From Engelhardtia mirabilis (lineage in GTDB: Bacteria; Planctomycetota; UBA1135; GCA-002686595): a stretch of 64,000 nucleotides of DNA. Where the stretch lies: assembly GCA_007751255.1 (NCBI GenBank), contig CP036296.1, positions 6,200,001 to 6,264,000 of the forward strand, read 5' to 3'. The notes below the pieces were generated by a model. It saw only the letters and a list, made by a program, of their open reading frames with translations. It was not told where the DNA came from and searched no databases. Position numbers and translations under genes: made by a program. Below, in pieces: positions 62,803 through 64,000 of this stretch; position 1 is the stretch's first letter; each line of letters opens with the position of its first letter.

Positions 62803-63290
62803 CGGGGCCGGTCGAAGGCGCGCTGAAGGCGAAGAGCCCGCTCCGGGCGCAGGTGAAGGCCGGCGTGCGAGCCATGCGACGGCGCGATCGCGGATCGATC
62901 GAGAAACCGGCTCGACCGATGATCGAAGACAGCCTCGACCTCGACTCGGCGACGGCGGCGTCGCGCGGGACCGCGCGGTCGTGGGACTACCTGCTCGGCG
63001 CTCGAGAGACCGGACGCCTGGTCGCGGTGGAGATCCACCCGGTCAAAGCCGGCAACGTCACGGAGATCCTCGAGAAGCGCCGCGCGAGCGAACGGCTCCT
63101 CGCGCGGGAGCTGCGTGCGAGCGAACGCGTCCATGCCTGGGTGTGGATCCCCTCCGGCCGCAGCGACTTCGGGCCGTTCGAGAGAGACCGCCTGCGGCTC
63201 GACCAAGAGGGCGTGCGCCTGGTGTCGAGGCCGGCCTCGGCCGCCCGGCTCGGGCTGAACGGCGTCGCCCCTCGACCCCGCCGTCGCTGA
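62799..63290 (+). CDS. Small nuclease-like partner of the AAA ATPase
   Basis: This 163-residue basic protein overlaps the ATPase gene by ATGA. The N-terminal 60 residues are basic and probably flexible. The core reads RSWDYLLGARETGRLVAVEIHPVK, then EILEKRRASERLLARELR and VHAWVWIPSGRSDF. D63, E78, H80 and K83/K93 are spaced like a divergent PD-(D/E)XK site, with a strand-loop-strand carrying D and ExH. This assignment is tentative. Such a protein could be the effector nuclease of the ATPase, or an adaptor. The last part (RLDQEGVRLVSRPASAARLGL) ends the fold, followed by a basic tail. Confidence 0.75.
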   Translation: MTGPVEGALKAKSPLRAQVKAGVRAMRRRDRGSIEKPARPMIEDSLDLDSATAASRGTARSWDYLLGARETGRLVAVEIHPVKAGNVTEILEKRRASERLLARELRASERVHAWVWIPSGRSDFGPFERDRLRLDQEGVRLVSRPASAARLGLNGVAPRPRRR

Positions 63291-63337
63291 TCGCCCGGCG
63301 CGGTTCGGCGCCCGTCGATCGCGCCGGCGACTCTCCG

Positions 63338-64000
63338 TCAGGGCCCCACCGCGAGCGCCAGCCCCTGACTCAGCGCGAACCCGAGCGCTGCCCCCGGATC
63401 CAGCACGGCCGCCTGCAGGGTCAGGTCGAATCCCCCGGGCACCACCGGAAAGCTGGTCGTGAGGGTCACCTCGCCCGAACCGGCGCCCGCGCCCCCCATC
63501 GGGAGCGCCCACGGCCCCGGCAGGATCGGGTCGAGGAGGATCGTGCAGCCGCCGGCAAGAGGCAGATCTCCGGCCCCGCCGCCGAAGACGACGAACGCGA
63601 CGCTCGGCGCCACGGCGTTCGACACCCCGAGCGTGAAGCGCGCACCGGAGGCGAGGCAGCCGTCCAACGTCAACGTCGGCACGAAGCCGCCCGTTCCGGC
63701 GCAGCCCGTGCCATAGCTCGCGACCGACCCGGGACAGGGGTCGAGCAGGTCGAAGACGTAGGCGGCGCCGGTGCCGGTCACCTGGACGGCCCGGTAGGCG
63801 CCCACGAGGAGTCGCTCGCCCGCAAGGGCGACGCGGTAGCCGAACTGGTCCCCGCCATTCGCGTCGGACGCCGTCAGCTTCTGGACCTCGTTCCACCCGG
63901 CGGCATCACGCTCGAACAGGTAGGTCGATCCGGCGTCGACGCCGCCGGCGTGGTCCTCGAGGCGCGCGCCGGCCGCCAGACGGTCGCCCTCGACCGCGAC
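63338..64000 (-). CDS. Exported FG-GAP repeat protein, N-terminus cut by window edge
   Basis: The frame is open to the window edge and ends in a stop at 63338-63340, so 220 C-terminal residues are visible. The first part has integrin-type FG-GAP repeats: VAVEGDRLAAGARLEDHAGG, then GGDQFGYRVALAGERLLVGAY and TGAAYVFDLLDPC. A module of about 120 residues follows (CAGTGGFVPTLTLDGCLASGARFTLGVSNA ... QAAVLDPGAALGFALSQGLALAVGP). It is similar in length and rhythm to the C-termini of other exported proteins here. It marks the return to ordinary chromosomal content after the accessory region. Confidence 0.8.
   Translation of the reverse strand, partial: VAVEGDRLAAGARLEDHAGGVDAGSTYLFERDAAGWNEVQKLTASDANGGDQFGYRVALAGERLLVGAYRAVQVTGTGAAYVFDLLDPCPGSVASYGTGCAGTGGFVPTLTLDGCLASGARFTLGVSNAVAPSVAFVVFGGGAGDLPLAGGCTILLDPILPGPWALPMGGAGAGSGEVTLTTSFPVVPGGFDLTLQAAVLDPGAALGFALSQGLALAVGP

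Overview
The window is 64 kb of very GC-rich bacterial DNA with strong G/C preference at third codon positions and few clear Shine-Dalgarno sites. The gene content suggests a member of the Planctomycetota, possibly the Saltatorellus-like lineage: secreted FG-GAP and beta-propeller proteins, choice-of-anchor repeat proteins, an ECF sigma factor overlapping a Ser/Thr kinase, and squalene-cyclase-like toroid proteins with a membrane-anchored, TonB-like N-terminus. This placement is inferred from gene content; the window has no rRNA or other strong phylogenetic marker.

Region by region. 1-4.7 kb: the end of a methyltransferase gene, then a MauG/cytochrome-c-peroxidase-like diheme lipoprotein followed by a large aromatic-rich exported protein. 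4.8-11.2 kb: dgt, a frameshifted secreted-protein remnant and two large exported repeat proteins. 11.5-15.7 kb: a possible small gene, then rnc and mfd overlapping by 4 bases. 15.7-25.5 kb: kinase and sigma pair, FG-GAP protein, HExxHxxGxxH metalloprotease and a SurA-like foldase. 25.5-30.6 kb: three toroid proteins, two of them close paralogues, preceded by tandem repeats and followed by a 169-base inverted repeat. 30.7-41.1 kb: largely housekeeping (rpsT, TPR protein, def, ribF, tRNA-Phe, DUF971 protein, porin, DUF6624 lipoprotein, DUF255 thioredoxin-like protein, SDR). 41.2-49.6 kb: a propeller protein, a QueD-type enzyme, a perfect 135-base palindrome, ferredoxin, EF-hand protein, a C-terminal processing protease overlapping tsaD, and a Na+/Ca2+ antiporter.

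49.7-63.3 kb is an accessory region that looks like a defence island. A tight operon encodes a SNF2-type helicase, a DUF6602 protein with PD-(D/E)XK nuclease residues, a 1798-residue Eco57I/PglX-like adenine methylase and an OLD-family ATPase-TOPRIM nuclease. Next come two small unrecognised ATGA-coupled genes, then an ATGA-coupled pair made of an AAA ATPase and a small nuclease-like protein. The helicase and methylase recall helicase-methylase-ATPase (Hma) and DISARM class 1 components, but no drmA, drmB or drmC is visible. The DUF6602 gene, the OLD gene and the target-recognition part of the methylase are visibly less GC-biased than their neighbours, which suggests modular exchange. The window ends in a truncated FG-GAP protein.

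No CRISPR array, integrase, transposase or rRNA was seen. Base-composition statements are by eye, not computed.
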